Below are positions 23,966 through 38,235 of a stretch of DNA of 64,000 nucleotides, in pieces. Both the position numbers and the translations under genes were made by a program. The stretch is from Sphagnum compactum (lineage: Eukaryota > Bryophyta > Sphagnopsida > Sphagnales): positions 15,868,271-15,932,270 of the forward strand of contig OZ234499.1 in NCBI GenBank assembly GCA_965153455.1, given 5' to 3'. The notes under the pieces are model-generated. The model ran no database searches, was not told the DNA's origin, and saw only the letters and a list, made by a program, of their open reading frames with translations. Numbering within the stretch: the first letter of the stretch is position 1; each line of letters begins with the position of its first letter.

Positions 23966-26589
23966 CTAGTTTTAGCCTTGGCAATCCATTTCATGCCATT
24001 GTGAAACTTACCCCAAGCATGTAAGAAGGAATTTCAATTTTTTATACTATTTATCCATACTTAGGAATGTGAAATATGATAAATGCTTTAGACAAATTAT
24101 TTTTTGGATAGATTGTAGTTTGTTCCTCTAGAAATCCAACTCATTTTTGTTAATGTTTTTGGGGGGTTTCCAAAGTCAAACATTCCAACATTTTCAACAA
24201 TTTGAACCTTTGCTTCTTCTAGGTTGGCAAACCATCCATATGTTGCCTCAACACATATGGCATGTTGAAAACAATTAAAGGACATCCACCTACCCTAGCA
24301 TATTGAACCTAATCCAAAATCGAACTCAATCAAATTCAATGTTGAAAGATGTTGATGAATTTAAGTAACCAATTCAATTAGCCCACTAATAAGATGGATG
24401 GAGGGACATCTTGAGCATCCCAAATACCCACAATCCCACAAGTTGCATGATAGTTTGAATAACACAAGATTTGCAAATTTAACACAAATTAATGATATTA
24501 ATGCAACTCTATACACAAAATATAAACATCTTCATCACATAATGTATGTAATAACCAATGTTGGATTGGGGTATATGTTGAACTCAAGTATCAACCTAAT
24601 TATCCATATGAATATGAAAATATTTAACCAATTAAATCCATTCTATTGCAAAAATTGCAATTGAAATTGTTTTATGTGGTTTGCAAAAAATAATTTCTTC
24701 GAATCATACCATATCGACTAGTAGTATGATTGCATCTACCTTTATTCATATTCATATGCATTTTTTTCATAACATTGTTGCCCTTGTATTAGTATTTGGT
24801 GTTTAGGATGTAAGTTTCATCTATTCTATAACATGGTGGGAACTAACTACATTACAATTGAAGGCAACATTATTGGTGTTATGTTATAATTTTTGAGCTT
24901 GAAATTTGAACATTAAAATATTTAGTTAAGTGTTATGTGCATTTTGTGTCTTCTTGTTTAAGCTTAGTAACAGCTAAAAGTTAAATCACAAAGTTTGGAA
25001 GATCAAAGGTGAAAAAAACCTTCAAAGACCTCTACAAGTTAAGCTTCATAATTCACAAGTTCGTGTAAGAAGCTTAGTTTTCTAATAGAATGTTGATTTG
25101 TGTTTATCATTTCGGTTATGTGGTGGTTGGTGTCACTATGTTTTGGTGTTCACTAGTTGCCCTAGTCATGTTGACAAATATGATGTTTGAGTTGTGAATC
25201 ATCAATCTCGAGTCAAACTATGGGATGTTTTTAGTTTTCAAATTGGGTTTCTAGGAATAATGTTTATAGGTTGAGTTTAGGTTCATGGTGAAATGAATGA
25301 ACTTGTGGAAGAATTTGCCACCAATAGTGAGTTGTGAAATGTTGAATGGATAGACACATCCTACTTAAATAAAAGACTTGGTGTTTTAGACTTTAGAAAT
25401 GTGAATGAAGGTGTTTTTTATTGAGGAGAAAACAATTTGGAAATGCAATTCTAACAATTGAAGGTGAACTTGAAAGCTTTGGTTCACACATCATTGCATT
25501 ATTGTAATGTGAGCCTTCTTTGTCATCAATAGTCATCTTGAATGCATCATGGGGGGGGCATCACAAATCACAAGGTACATTGTCTACCAACCCATTAAAC
25601 AAGTCTAGAGTTTAAACAACATTATTCAATCCCACACAAGTGCCTAAACACCTACAACCCCTAGCATGACATGACCACCTCAATGAAATCATATTGACAA
25701 TGAACCCAAAGCCATTGATGCCACATATACTCTATATGACAAGAATGAAAATGAAGCTTTTGGTCTTGGATATGAGAAGAACAAGAAGCACAAAAGAACT
25801 ACACCTTTTGCCATAAAATTCTGAATTTTTTTGAACCTTACAAAACTTCTAATCTCCTTCAAATGTGCTTCATTGAAAATTTGGTTCAATTTGTTATGAA
25901 ATTATATGAACCATTATTTACAGTTGTCCTTAGTTATATATGACATTTAGTTATGTGGCAAAATGGTAAAGTTTGTTTCCTTACCTATAAATAATTTGTC
26001 AAAAAACACATTCCTTTTGTACTTGTTATACACATGGATCATTATGTCCTACTTGCCTTAACCAAAGTGATACAACTTTTGTCACATTCAACTTATGGAT
26101 GAATCAAATTGGATTTGGCACCTTTGTGTTCATTGTCAACTACTTGAATCAAGATTCCAAGGTGCTTTGACATGTTACTATTAAACATTCAAAGTTACAA
26201 ATAGTAATGAAATTGCTTTGGTAGAACTTTGTGAAAACTTGGTTTGATTCAAAATTTGTGTTTTTTCAAAAGGCATTGGAATATATTTGCACAATCACTT
26301 GCTATAGTTGTTAATCCTTACATTTACAAGTCCAAATTCCCTTTCGTCCAACTTGGGCTATCACAAGAGGGATGAATGAGATCCTAAAACCCGAAGTGCC
26401 ATTTTGTGCTTGTATTCATGTTCCACACACTTCATTGAACCCTTCATGTCTCATGTCTCCCTAACTCTTAATTACATGTGAATCCCATGACATGCCTTGT
26501 TTAATCTTATGCCCCAGCTTGTTGAAGCAAACTTGATTAAATAAAATTCATTAACAAAATTACAATTGAGTCTAATTCAGAGTTGTCAT

Positions 26590-27070
26590 TGGGAATGCCT
26601 TTGCATTCCCAACACTCTTTACAAGGGCCAACACTTTGGTTGGACTACCAAGAAGAGTTGAAGGTGGGACAACACCCTTGTATTGCCTTGGGGCCATTCA
26701 CATAATCGCCATTAAAGGCTTTAAATCCACAAGTCATCCCATGGTGTTGTGAAAATAACTTCCAACCGTCCCAAAGGTTTTAACATGACAACCTTTAATC
26801 GTTTGTTGATGGTTTTAGTGGGGTGGTACCCCAAATGTTGCACTCTTGGAGACAACCCTGAATTGTCCCCTTGGCTCGTATGAGTTATCACTCACTTGCA
26901 TCGGCCGCCTCGGGCTTTTATTGTTCAAATGGTGTCTAATGACTTGAGGAGTTGAACCCCACAACCGCATGTTGGTTTTAGCCTCCCACTCCGACTTGGT
27001 GCCCCACCAAATTGGTCTTGACATGAGGCTTGCCCTACCGGGCTTTAGTTAAATGGAAGGGCATATCATT
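26590..27070 (-). mobile_element. possible retroelement-derived fragment
   Basis: A locally GC-rich, weakly open stretch lies inside AT-rich DNA. The minus strand has one 70-codon frame containing WWGTKSEWEAKTNMRLWGST and NNKSPRRPMQVSDNSYEPRG. It has no gene neighbours, introns or recognised domain. An isolated GC-rich block of this kind is often an LTR or internal remnant of a retrotransposon, but no TG..CA ends, primer-binding site or polymerase motif could be demonstrated. Confidence 0.25.
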
Positions 27071-30000
27071 CAACCCCACCTTCAAAAGATCTACACCTTC
27101 GTAGATATTATGACATGTTACGTTGTCATGATGAACCTTTTTTTCATCACCCTTCGGCCAAGCTTTCCTTTGGAATAGTTACTTTTAACTTTAGGTATAT
27201 TCATGTTAAATATGGTTTCCTTAATCACGAAAGGTACCTTAAACATTTTTTGTGTTCATTTGCATCAACTATTGTGATGATTTCACCCCCATTTCGTGCC
27301 ACATTATGAAAAATCTTATCCGTCAAAACCACATTGCCTTGCAACTAGAACTCCAAAACAAATAATATACAAATACATTACAATTAAAACATAGAAATAT
27401 GATAAATAAATAAATAAAATGCCACATCATAAAATCAACGAGTTGTTATTATATTTGCAAGTTAGTTTCAAATGGGACTTGTATATAGTGTAATGTATGC
27501 ATCGTACATACAAATGTAATCAATCATGTTTGAATTTTTTGCAAATTGCATTTTAGTTGCATGTGGCAACTTCATTACAACTAGTGCAAATGTAACACCC
27601 AATCAACAATTACATTGTGAATAATATACAATTGTTGACACATATGATCATGTCACGTGCACACATTTCCCCCACCCATTAGATATGACATTTACAATTA
27701 ATTATCAATAATGATTCCCAATCAATTATTCCCATTGTGTCATTATGTTACCACTATAGAATTATTATGATTTTCATTATTTTATGATTTTATTTAATTT
27801 TTAATAAATTGATAACTAAATAAATTCATATTTAAATATTTAATAATGAATATGCAATAGTTAATCTAAATCAATCAATTTAATACAAAAAATTAGTTTG
27901 TTAATTGAATTAATTATTTTATTTATAAATAATTAAAACCCTAACTAATTTTCAAAATAAGACTTCCTAACAAAAATATTTAGTTCAAATAATTAATTAT
28001 CTGAATTAAATATCTGGAAAATTAATTATTAAGTTCACTAAGTAGATAATTATATAAACTAAAATAATAAATTAAAATAAATAACTCAAATAATTAATTT
28101 AAAAAATATAGATGATTAATTATTCGAATTTTATTTGAATTAGATCATTAATTATCTAATAACTAATTAGCTAATTATTTGACTATTAGATACTTATCTA
28201 ATTAGTTGTACAATTTACAAATTTAAAAAAAAACACAAAAAATGTGGGAAAGGTTTTTTCTAGTTGCAACCCAATTTGAAAATCGTGTGCAACTAAAAAC
28301 TTAAATCCATATGTTTTGTCTTTGAATCCCATATCACAAACTATATAAATTAAATGCATTTTCTTGTGTGCTCACATTAAAATACATGCGCCAATTTTGG
28401 ATGAGTTGAACAGAGTTGAACCCTAAAGGCAAAACATAAAAATTTAAAAAAAGATTTACATGGTTATTTTGCAACTCACCTACCTTTCAACATTCCTACC
28501 TACTTGCTTATGTAAATATTCATATCATCCAAATGGCTATTGATTTTACATTTAGATGGTTTCAATTTTTTGGAGATTGAATTTGGAACACCATTGAGGT
28601 TGCAAATAACAACTAGTTTTACCTTTTTTTAAAAATTATTTTTACATGGGTAAACCTCTAACCCTAAGTTGACCCAAAATTAATATGACACTAAGTTACA
28701 TTAACATCAAAACTAACATGTCATATGACACAATTAATGTTGATAATCCTAGACAAAATTATCTACCTATGGTCCAATTTTCCTCCTTGCTTCTAAGTTC
28801 CTACTCTTTTTTTCTTTTTTTTTCATTTTAAAATTTTTAATTTCTCTTGACTATGAAAAAAAAATCCCACATCAAAAGGTTGAACACCCCCCCCCCCCCT
28901 CCTCCCCCACCCACTTCATGCCTCCCCTTCCACCTTCAAAAAATTCCATCAACATTTCCATGTCAGCCCCTATTTGTCTCCAAAAACCCACAATCACAAA
29001 AAGCTTCAAAGTGGAGAAGCTCCATCCAATTGTTTGAAGATTCTTCTTAAAGAAGCTACCCTTACTTGCCACATGCCAACTATTGGTTCTTTTTAACTTT
29101 GTGACATTCTAATTGTTGTCAATAATTCGTTATAAGCAACATGGCATTTTGCTCGTTGTTAACACCCCCGCATTGTCCTCTCACAACTTTAGGTAACATG
29201 TAAAAGCAAATAATGGACAATGTCCAATGCTCGTTGATGTCATGTTGGCTACAACTTATTGCTTGCCACTAAGGGCAATTTTAGTTGCATGTGTTGCTTA
29301 TAATTGAAAATGAGTTACAAAAGACATATTTTTCTTTAATGGGACAAAAATCTTAAAAATGACTTTTGATCATTTAAGTTTGAATTATAAGACCAAATCA
29401 TGTTTGATTCAGGAATTTGATATGGCATTCAAAAAACACTTACGATAGCTACAAGGCAGAGTATTTAAATGATAATCATGGGAATTATGATTGTGCGATA
29501 ACAATATTACTCAATTTTGAAAGAAATACTTTGGGCATTTTAGGTCTTAGGAAAATTTCATTGGGTTATACAAAGTTTATTATTTGGAGAGTGAGTCAAA
29601 TTTAATTCCAAATCGTACAAAACATTTTTTTTGTACGTTTGTGCAATTGAAATGATCATGAGGTGAATATGAATTATGTTCTTTCATCTTAATCGTCCCA
29701 AAGCTTTTTCACCCCAATCGTATCACTAATAGGGCTTGACAAAAACTAAGGATGCATTATCAATAATAACCAAATAATTGAAGATTAACCTTTAAGTAGT
29801 GTTCAAATTAACTTTTAATAAGCATTGTAAAATTAATGAACACGTGCTAAGGCTCCTTATAAATAAAACAAGATAAAAGTTGATCATGGATTAAGGTGGT
29901 ATTAATAAAAAAAGGATAAATCTTAGTTATAAATTTGGGCCATGAAACCAATCCATCACTTTTGTAGGAAAAAAAATATTGCAACCCTTATTTTGGTTAA

Positions 30001-30128
30001 AATGATAAGGACTTATGCTTTAAATGTGAGTGGAGTAAAGGAATGACATGGTAGGTTGGTAAATGACATGAAAATGTTACTTTATTCTAGATCTTAATTA
30101 TTCTTGATTAATTGGTTTTCCAATATTA

Positions 30129-30281
30129 CACTACTACAAAATGTTAGTGCAGTTCACTAGTCCCTGTTCATTAGACCAATGAATTCACTGCTTCTTCACT
30201 AGTCCCTGTTCACTACACCAGTGAATTCACTCAAAATCCAGTGAAATCACTTGGCGTACAAAAACACCTTTTGTTGTAGTG
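30129..30281. mobile_element. small non-autonomous CACTA-type element, 153 bp
   Basis: It starts CACTACTACAAAA and ends TTTTGTTGTAGTG, near-perfect terminal inverted repeats of the CACTA (En/Spm) type, and is flanked on both sides by TTA, a 3-bp target-site duplication as CACTA transposases make. It is too short to encode a transposase. The interior is built from short repeats of TTCACTAGTCCCTGTTCA and of AATTCACT phrases. A related copy lies at 56099-56252. Confidence 0.88.
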
Positions 30282-31810
30282 TTACCACTTTTGGAGATTT
30301 TTTCTATTTTCCCTTTTGGGAATTTGTTCAAGTGTTGAACCTTAGTAAGGGTTATAGTATACATCCAATTAATTTTGACATATGTTTAATAGGTTTAAGT
30401 GTCCTCATGCAAATGAGTGCCACTTATGATGTCACAAATGCAGTTTTATTACACATAGTAACCAAAAGAGCACTAGATTGTTGATCAACTATCAAGATTT
30501 GACCAAAATGAAACATTAAATCATTTAAGTACACCCCAATGGTATTGTGACATGTTATAAATTGATAGTTATAGAATCATTTGGAAGTAAAAAAAAATTC
30601 ATTACAACCAAAAAACAATTACATGAGGACTCCATTTTTCATAATTTACATGATTTTTTTGCTTGGAACCTATTGAGTTAACATTACTTGTTATAGTTAT
30701 ACTACTATATTAAAAAAATCACCATGTGGTTTTAATTCTACGTCCCAAAGTTGAACAAGATTCAAGACTAAAAGTTTTTTAAAAAATCATTAAATTTTTT
30801 TTGAGTGGACTCCTTAACATGAAGACATCCATTTCACAATTTAAAAATTATGTAGACCATTGATGTGCTTTGGTTATGGATTACACATGACTAGCACAAT
30901 TGCTTTAATGAAATTTTGACTTTAATTTGAATTATTCAACTAAAATAATCATAGTATACTGTTGTAGTAAATTGAATATCCCCTATTAATATTTGATAAA
31001 ATGTTGTGGGTTAATTGCCTAAATTGAATTTGTAATTTAATTATCAATATAGTTGTTATAGAAAATATTTGAAGTTATGTCTCCAAACGTATAATTCATA
31101 CTATTGTGTTGAAATAGGAAATAATTGATTTATGTTAATAATGTAATTAATTTTTGTGTTTGTCCTTATATTTGTTAAGGGTAATCAAGTCATTCAAATC
31201 AATATGTGGGTGAATGACGTGTTTGTTTTTAAAAGAAAAAATAATTCAATTTGGAAATAAATCTTTTGAACAAAGATAAAAAATAATTAATGAACCATCT
31301 AGAAAATGATTAGGGGATGTCAAGGGTCACTTTGGATGGGAAAAGGAAAAAATGATGGAAATAGAGGTAAAATGATGTCAAGAAAAATGTGAAGAAAAGG
31401 TAAAACAACACTAAAAGAAAAACATGTATTTTGTGATTGGTTTCTGTGATTAAATTTTAATCACAAATAACATTTGTGACTAAAATCTCCTTAGTCGCCT
31501 TGGACAAGTCGCATGCGATATTAGTCACAAACGACAAAGGGTATTTGATGAAAGAAAAAGTTAACAAATACAAGTTCATCCTTTGACTCCATTGTATATG
31601 TATTATCACATGTGACTAAAATGCAACAATTTTGTCACAATTGAAAACAAATGATGTGTTGTCACGTGTCCCAATATTTAATTATTTAAAATATAATAAT
31701 AATTATTATTTTGAAATAATCTAGGACATTCAATTCAAATGTTTGGATGATATTATATTATGACACATTACACTTTTAAATGCATTTAATAGAAAATATT
31801 AATATTCAGT

Positions 31811-32030
31811 TGGTACGTACCTTGGTAGGTAGATTAGTGGGTGTTTATAAACCTAGGTTACATACCTACCTACCTACTTAAGTAAAAAGGTAAGTAGGTA
31901 GGTCTTACCTTCTTAGGCTAAATACTTACTCATATAGATATGTATTTAGGTAGGTAGGTACATATGTCAACCTAGGTGGGTAGGTCAAACTAAGTACCTA
32001 TTTAGTTAGATATATAAGTATGTGGGAGAA
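31811..32030. repeat. CCTACCTA/GGTAGGTA hairpin-forming cluster
   Basis: Runs of ACCTACCTACCT and GGTAGGTAGGTA occur on the same strand. ACCTACCTACTT near 31880 is followed after about 12 bases by its exact reverse complement AAGTAGGTAGGT, giving a 12-bp stem. The cluster contains several more half-palindromes of the same words. Confidence 0.75.
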
Positions 32031-33184
32031 GTATGTATTTTAGAATTGTGCATAATTTATTTTTTTGTTTTGGGTTAAGCCTTTTGATTCGTTCATCCCA
32101 TGTGCACAAATTTCTTAATTTTAAATTGGATCACCACACCCCTTGTTTATATAACACTCAAAAGGGGAATAGAAAATAAACAATATTGGATAAGGGCTGA
32201 AATTGCAATTTCTTCATAAACTAAGTTGTAACTCTAAAACTTTATTCATGCCTTTTTTTCTTAGTTTCTATATTTCCAAACAATTCAAATACATGGTTCA
32301 CTAGATAATTAGATAATCATTTAATTAATAATGATACAATTTACATATATTTCACCTATAAATTATACATTACAAATATTAAATATTCATTATCAATTAC
32401 TTAAATAACTAATAACTTCTTAATATTCAACAAACTAGCTATTTAGTTATTCACAAGTTGTCAATACATAACTCATAGATAGTTAAATAACTAAAATATT
32501 TTTAAAAAATATTAATTTTAAAAATCTTGTCGAATTATAGATCATATATTTAATGTAAAATTAATTTATTAATATAATTAAAAATATTAAAAATATTAAT
32601 TTTCAAATTATAAATAATGAAGTAACAATTGTTACTAAAAATTAATATTAAATTAATTAAATTAATTATTATATTATTACATTTATTTTTGTAAAAATTT
32701 TTAGAGGTTAAGTATTTTTTTTACTAGTAGTTATTAAATATAAATAAAATATTTTGCTAAACATAACATTAAATTTATAATTACTGTAAAAATTACTATA
32801 AAATATTTATCATAGATGACTTATTATAGATTTTAAAAATGAAAAATAAAATATTCTATAGTAATTAATTTAACTACTTATAATTTTTACAAAATTTTAA
32901 TTCAGATTTAAAGTTATAAATTATAATTTTTGAATAGTTATGTTCAATTAGAAATAATTATGGACATACTAATTAATTATTGTCTAAAATAATTAAAATG
33001 ATCTTAAATTAATGTAAAATTAATTATAGTTATTAATATCATTTATTGTAAAATATAAAATATATAATATAAAAATCTATGTTTTAACAATAATTATTTA
33101 GCATAACTTATAATTAATATTAAAAGAATTTATAATTATTTATAAAAGTGTTTTATTATGGATAACACTAGTAGAAAAAACCAT

Positions 33185-33800
33185 TAAAAATCAATCAATA
33201 ATTTTCTGAATTAAATATGAATTTTAGATTCCAAAATGATAATTCAGAATTCAAATATCAATTTTAAGATCAAATAAAGTTGTTGAATTTAAATTTTCGG
33301 AATTGAAATGTCAATTTTCACTTTCAAATAACAATAGTCAAAATTAAAATGTTCATTTTTGGACTCAATTAATATAATTTTCTGGATTGAATATTATTTT
33401 TTTGAATCCAAAATGATAATTTGGAAATCAAATTTCAACTTTCATGTCAAATAATTTCTTAAAATTTAAATTAAAAAATTCAGAATTTTCATATTCAAAC
33501 AAAAATATTCAAAATCAAAATGTTGATTTTTAGATTCAATTTTGTTTTTTTGAATTGAAATCCTAGTTTTCAGATTCAAAATTAATTATTTAGAATTCAA
33601 TATCAATTTTTAGATTCAAATAACAATATTGAAAATTGAAATCTTCATTTTTAGACTCAATTAATAATTTTCAGAATTGGAGTAGTAATTTTGAAAATCC
33701 AAAATAATAATTCGGAATTGAAATTTCATATTTCATATCAAATGATTATTTAAAATTTAAATGCAAAAATTTCAAAGTTGAAATATAAAATTTGAGATTC
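33185..33800. repeat. degenerate AT-rich satellite
   Basis: Related phrases recur throughout: TTTTTAGA(T/C)TCAA, AATTTTC(T/G)G(A/G)ATTGAA, GAATCCAAAATGATAATT(C/T)(A/G)GAA and TTTCA..TTTCA(T/A)(A/G)TCAAATAA. They appear in roughly the same order several times. The arrangement suggests an eroded tandem array of an AT-rich unit of about 40 bp grouped into longer units. There are no coding features. Confidence 0.65.
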
Positions 33801-33837
33801 ATTATATGAACAATATACACACATATGCATATTTAAT

Positions 33838-33839
<2 letters not shown>

Positions 33840-33870
<31 letters not shown>
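33840..33870. repeat. (AC)n microsatellite
   Basis: About 31 bp of uninterrupted AC dinucleotides directly follow the degenerate satellite. Confidence 0.93.
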
Positions 33871-33874
<4 letters not shown>

Positions 33875-35677
33875 TATTTGTATTATAATTTTAATACATA
33901 CATAAAAATACACCCCTATGTCATTGTAAAATACTTGTAGGATATGACTAATTTGGTGACTATTGCAACTAATCAGACATATCAAGCTATTAATGGATAA
34001 AAAGAAACCTAAAATCCATCCAACCAATAGGATAAAAAATTTCATAGTTTTTCATAGTTGTAAGAATGACCAAAATAATTGAAATTTGATCTTGTAGTTG
34101 CAAATACTCCCAAATCTAGTTGCAAATGACTACAAGTTGCATGTATTCATAAAAAGAGTTGTTACATTTTGGTTGATTTTTACTAATGCAATAGGCTCAC
34201 GATGAAGAGGAAGGAAAAAAATATGTTCATGGATGAGATTATCATACATTTGATGGATTATATAGACAAAACTTGATGATGGATGAAATTTATAGATGAA
34301 ATTGACAATACACACTCAATTAACCATATGTGTGATGAGTTATTCATGTGAAATGGTTCATAGTTGAAATTGAATTTCACTTGAATGAATTCAATCACAA
34401 TATAATGAAATGAACACCTATAGTTAAAGTTGATGACAAAAAACGGACCATGTACCACATTGTTGATTCTATGTTCACAAAATCTACCACATTTTCAACA
34501 ATATTGATGAAATTGAAAACATCAATGATGAAAGATATTACATGGATGAAAATTTATATAAAAAAATTGATGAAAATTTTCAACATGGATGAAAGTAAAA
34601 AATGGGTGGAATGACCATCATCCATATGGTTTGAATTGATTCACATAGAATGAAATATGTCACAACGCCAAAACGTGACATTTACAACTACATTTACGAC
34701 TAGTTGCGATTACATAATATTATTCATATAAAATATATATTTGTGTATATAATAAAATTATGTATGTTTATAAAATAATATATTAATATTTAAATATTTA
34801 AATATATTTTCGAATATTGATTTTACAAAATAATTATTCATTTGATTTATTTTTTATTATTTATATATTGTATACATGTGGTTTGTACATGAATCATACA
34901 ATCCTATATAGAACCGTATAAATGATTGTCATAAAAATAGATTAACTAGTTATTGACATTTTTATTAACCGACCAACATTGGTTTGTAGCCTACTTAAGG
35001 TGAACACACATAATCTCACATGAGTTTGAAAATGAAACATTTATTGAATAAATTGGTCTCCAAAGATACCATCCTTGCAAAAACACATGGAAGTTACTTC
35101 TAAACCTAAAGTAGTGCATCCAACATAGGAAAAATATACAATGTAATGCATAATTTGAAAAATAGGAGTTCACATGATACAAGGATGTAACCTCTTAATG
35201 ATAACAACTTTAGTTAGCATTGAAAGTTGTCCAATATTAAAGCTAGTTATGACCAATGTCGGTAGATTCAAGTCCAAGTTTTAGGTTTGGTTTTGGGCTA
35301 TTTGGATCAAAAGGTTTGAATTTTGTTGAAATTGAATTAGATTTACATTATGAAATCACCTTTTGTTAAAAATGATGATTTTCTTGAATTTTTTCCACCA
35401 ATGTTTTTCATTTTTTCAACAACAAAATTGGGATTTTTTCAAAAAAAGTGTAAAGTCAACTAATTTTGCTAAAGTTTTGGAAAAAATTGCAAAATCTTCA
35501 ATGTCACAAAAATTTTAAATGTATTTATTATACATCAAACTTAAGAAAGTTAATTTAAAATTAAAATGAAAATGATTAATTATATATATTTTGAAATGAA
35601 CTAATGAGTATCTATTATCTTAATGAATTTGACCATCACGTTTTTGAAAAATATTTTGATTAGTATACTATTCACAA

Positions 35678-35699
35678 TATATATATATATATATATATG
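35678..35699. repeat. (AT)n microsatellite
   Basis: About 21 bp of alternating A and T. Confidence 0.9.
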
Positions 35700-36372
35700 A
35701 GTTGCAATTGGGGATTCTAATGGTTTTCATAAGGCATACAAGGTAAAATGTACCTTAAGCACATGCTAGAACAAGTGATTTTTGGTGTGTTGCTGCTTCT
35801 TATAGATTTCTATCGTCTTCATATCTTCCTATTCAACTTGGTTTTGCCCATATTATGCATACTTTGGTCTTTGTTTTCCATATGCTTCCACTTTAACTTG
35901 TTTTGTAGTTCCAATTCTTGTATGTGGTTATGTTAACTCTTCAAACAAATCGCACATGCTTGGAATATGGTTTATTCAATGTCCTTGACCATCCTTCACA
36001 AATATTTTTTTAATTACAAACACAAATAATGATTTGAAAATAGCTTGTGGAACATCAATCAAAACCAATTCCAAAACTATTTTCTAAACATTGAAAGCAT
36101 CAAGTTATGGAACCTTTTCTATTTTTCTTGGACGCCTTATAACATAAGTGAAATATGTAAATATGAACATTAATAAACATAAGTTTGGGGCCTTTTTGGA
36201 TAGCTTCATTCACAACATTTATGAAAACACCTTAAGGTTTTGTTCATGAAACTTTAAGTGGGATTTGTGGGAAAAAAACATGGAAACAAATATAGCCTAG
36301 CTTATTTTGAAAAGGCTGTGAATTTGATGGCACAAAAGGAGGAGGTTTTTAATCACATGTGTTTTGTGAAAC

Positions 36373-36398
36373 CTATATATATATATATATATATATAT
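36373..36398. repeat. (TA)n microsatellite
   Basis: About 26 bp of alternating T and A in AT-rich non-coding DNA. Confidence 0.9.
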
Positions 36399-37984
36399 GG
36401 TCATTTTTACACATTATTCATTGCACATAGAAAACAACATTGCATTGAGGAAATTATGTGATGAAGTAAGAAAATAATTAAATTAAAAAACTTGAAAGAT
36501 TGTAGATTTTTGAACTCAAGCTTCTTGCTAGCTTTTGAATTTCTTATTTGATTGTTCGAATGTATACAACAATTTTTCATTCTAATATAAAAAATGGTAA
36601 TACTAAAGTTACACTGGTAATAGGTGTCTAATGTCAACCTTTGAAATTTAGAAGCAAGAAATATTGATTACAAAACATTCAAGTTAAGGATATTCAACGT
36701 CCAAACAACTATTAAATTCATTCCATGCACAAAAATTCTACCAAACGAGGTTGAATTGGAGGTGTGACTATGTTGAATTGGTATAGTTTTTTATATTAAG
36801 TCAAAACTATGTTCTAACCTAACATTTAATAATATTCATTAACCCATCTTGCAACCATAGTAAATGTTTATGAGTATACTTGGTAACTATTTGCTAAAAC
36901 TTTAAACTAAATTTGGCCAAAACATATCATTAAAAAATACATTGAAAGTCTATAATGGATTAAAAAAAATCTAATTAAGATTTTAAGTTTTCATACAATT
37001 TGCTCGCAATGAATTTGCAAGAGCCCCATGAATTACACCCTTGAAACATCACACGACCCACTAAAGTTCTAATGTTCATCATGGTGTGAAGTCTATATGT
37101 ACACAAAACATGGACACAAGATTTGCTTGCATGACTTTTGCAAGATGGGGATTAATTAAAACCATAACGTGCAATGAGGATTATAATACACCCTAGGTCA
37201 CTTATCAATAATTCTTTGATAAAACATAAAAGCGAAAGAAATTAAATCAACAACAAGATAAGTCCAAAGGAAAAGACCTACCCAAAAGGTACACGAGTCC
37301 CACAACCGTCACACAACCTCATCTCTAAATGTGACTTGTCAACAAAGGAGTCCCTTAGTATGGGCAACAAGTCATTCACAAAAGAAAAAAAAAAGCCCTG
37401 GACCATCTATAGTCTATAAGTGGGCCATTACATGCACACCATATGAAACTTGCGGGCCTACAAAACACTTGACATGCAAGAATTATGCAATCCATTTGGA
37501 AACCCATTATAATGCAGTGTTGGATGAACCACAACGGAGAGTTACCATGGTTCCACCTGGGTAACCTATCCTGTAAACTAGGCTACGTGGGTGAGTGTTA
37601 TAGGTAAGTAAGTGATTACTATGTAGTTAGGTAAGTAGTTAAGGCACTTGGTGAGTACTAGGTAGGTAGATACATGTGGATGGTTAGTACATAGCTAACC
37701 ACTGTAAAGAGCTACGGGAGAGGAACGCAATGAAAAAGTGTTTTTCTGTTCATGTCCCATCCATCCATGACGCTTCATGGTGTGCTGGTTCACTGGGGCC
37801 GACATGTAAACTGGCCTACTCAGCTTCAAACAACTGTGCAGAGATGCAATGCTGCTAACACATGGCACGGCCATTGTTCGTCAACACATGAAAACAAAAG
37901 ATAACGCACTTGGGTGACGATGGCACATTCATGACACAGCTTGTTACATCGGACCAGGTATGTGCTTTGGAAGTTCCCCCATCC

Positions 37985-38038
37985 CCCACCCACCCACCCA
38001 CCCACCCACCCACCCACCCACACACACACACACACACA
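37985..38038. repeat. compound (CACC)n-(CA)n microsatellite
   Basis: About eight CCCA tetranucleotide units run directly into about nine CA dinucleotides. The Pro/Thr/His- and Gly/Trp-rich open frames across it on both strands are artefacts of the repeat. Confidence 0.93.
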
Positions 38039-38235
38039 AAATCAATCGGAATGTTCGGATCGAAGAATTGGATGCTTAAACATGTTATCTAAAACACACT
38101 TTGACAAGTACACGATGCAACAGAAGAAAACACAAACCACAAACATGGATTACAAGAATAACAAGGGGAACACGAATATGGTAGTTCTTGTGGAGTCACA
38201 CCAACATCAAAAACAAGAAATTGTGAAGATAAAGA

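Larger units (their letters stand above)
18303..29100. other. AT-rich intergenic DNA with dispersed repeats, no gene seen
   Basis: No exon with motif support was found. Contents include a GGTAGGTA-type cluster (18375-18432); long T-runs (about 19874-19897); a copy pair of an 75-bp repeat (about 19163-19240 and 22700-22775, sharing CAAATTCATTGCAATTAAATGCATC); TAGCCAAA-type MITE fragments (about 22005-22200 and 23735-23960); a fragment at 21110-21205 matching 3065-3145; and a poly(C) tract near 28888. A short stretch near 19680-19830 has protein-like composition in one frame but no recognisable family. Confidence 0.55.
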
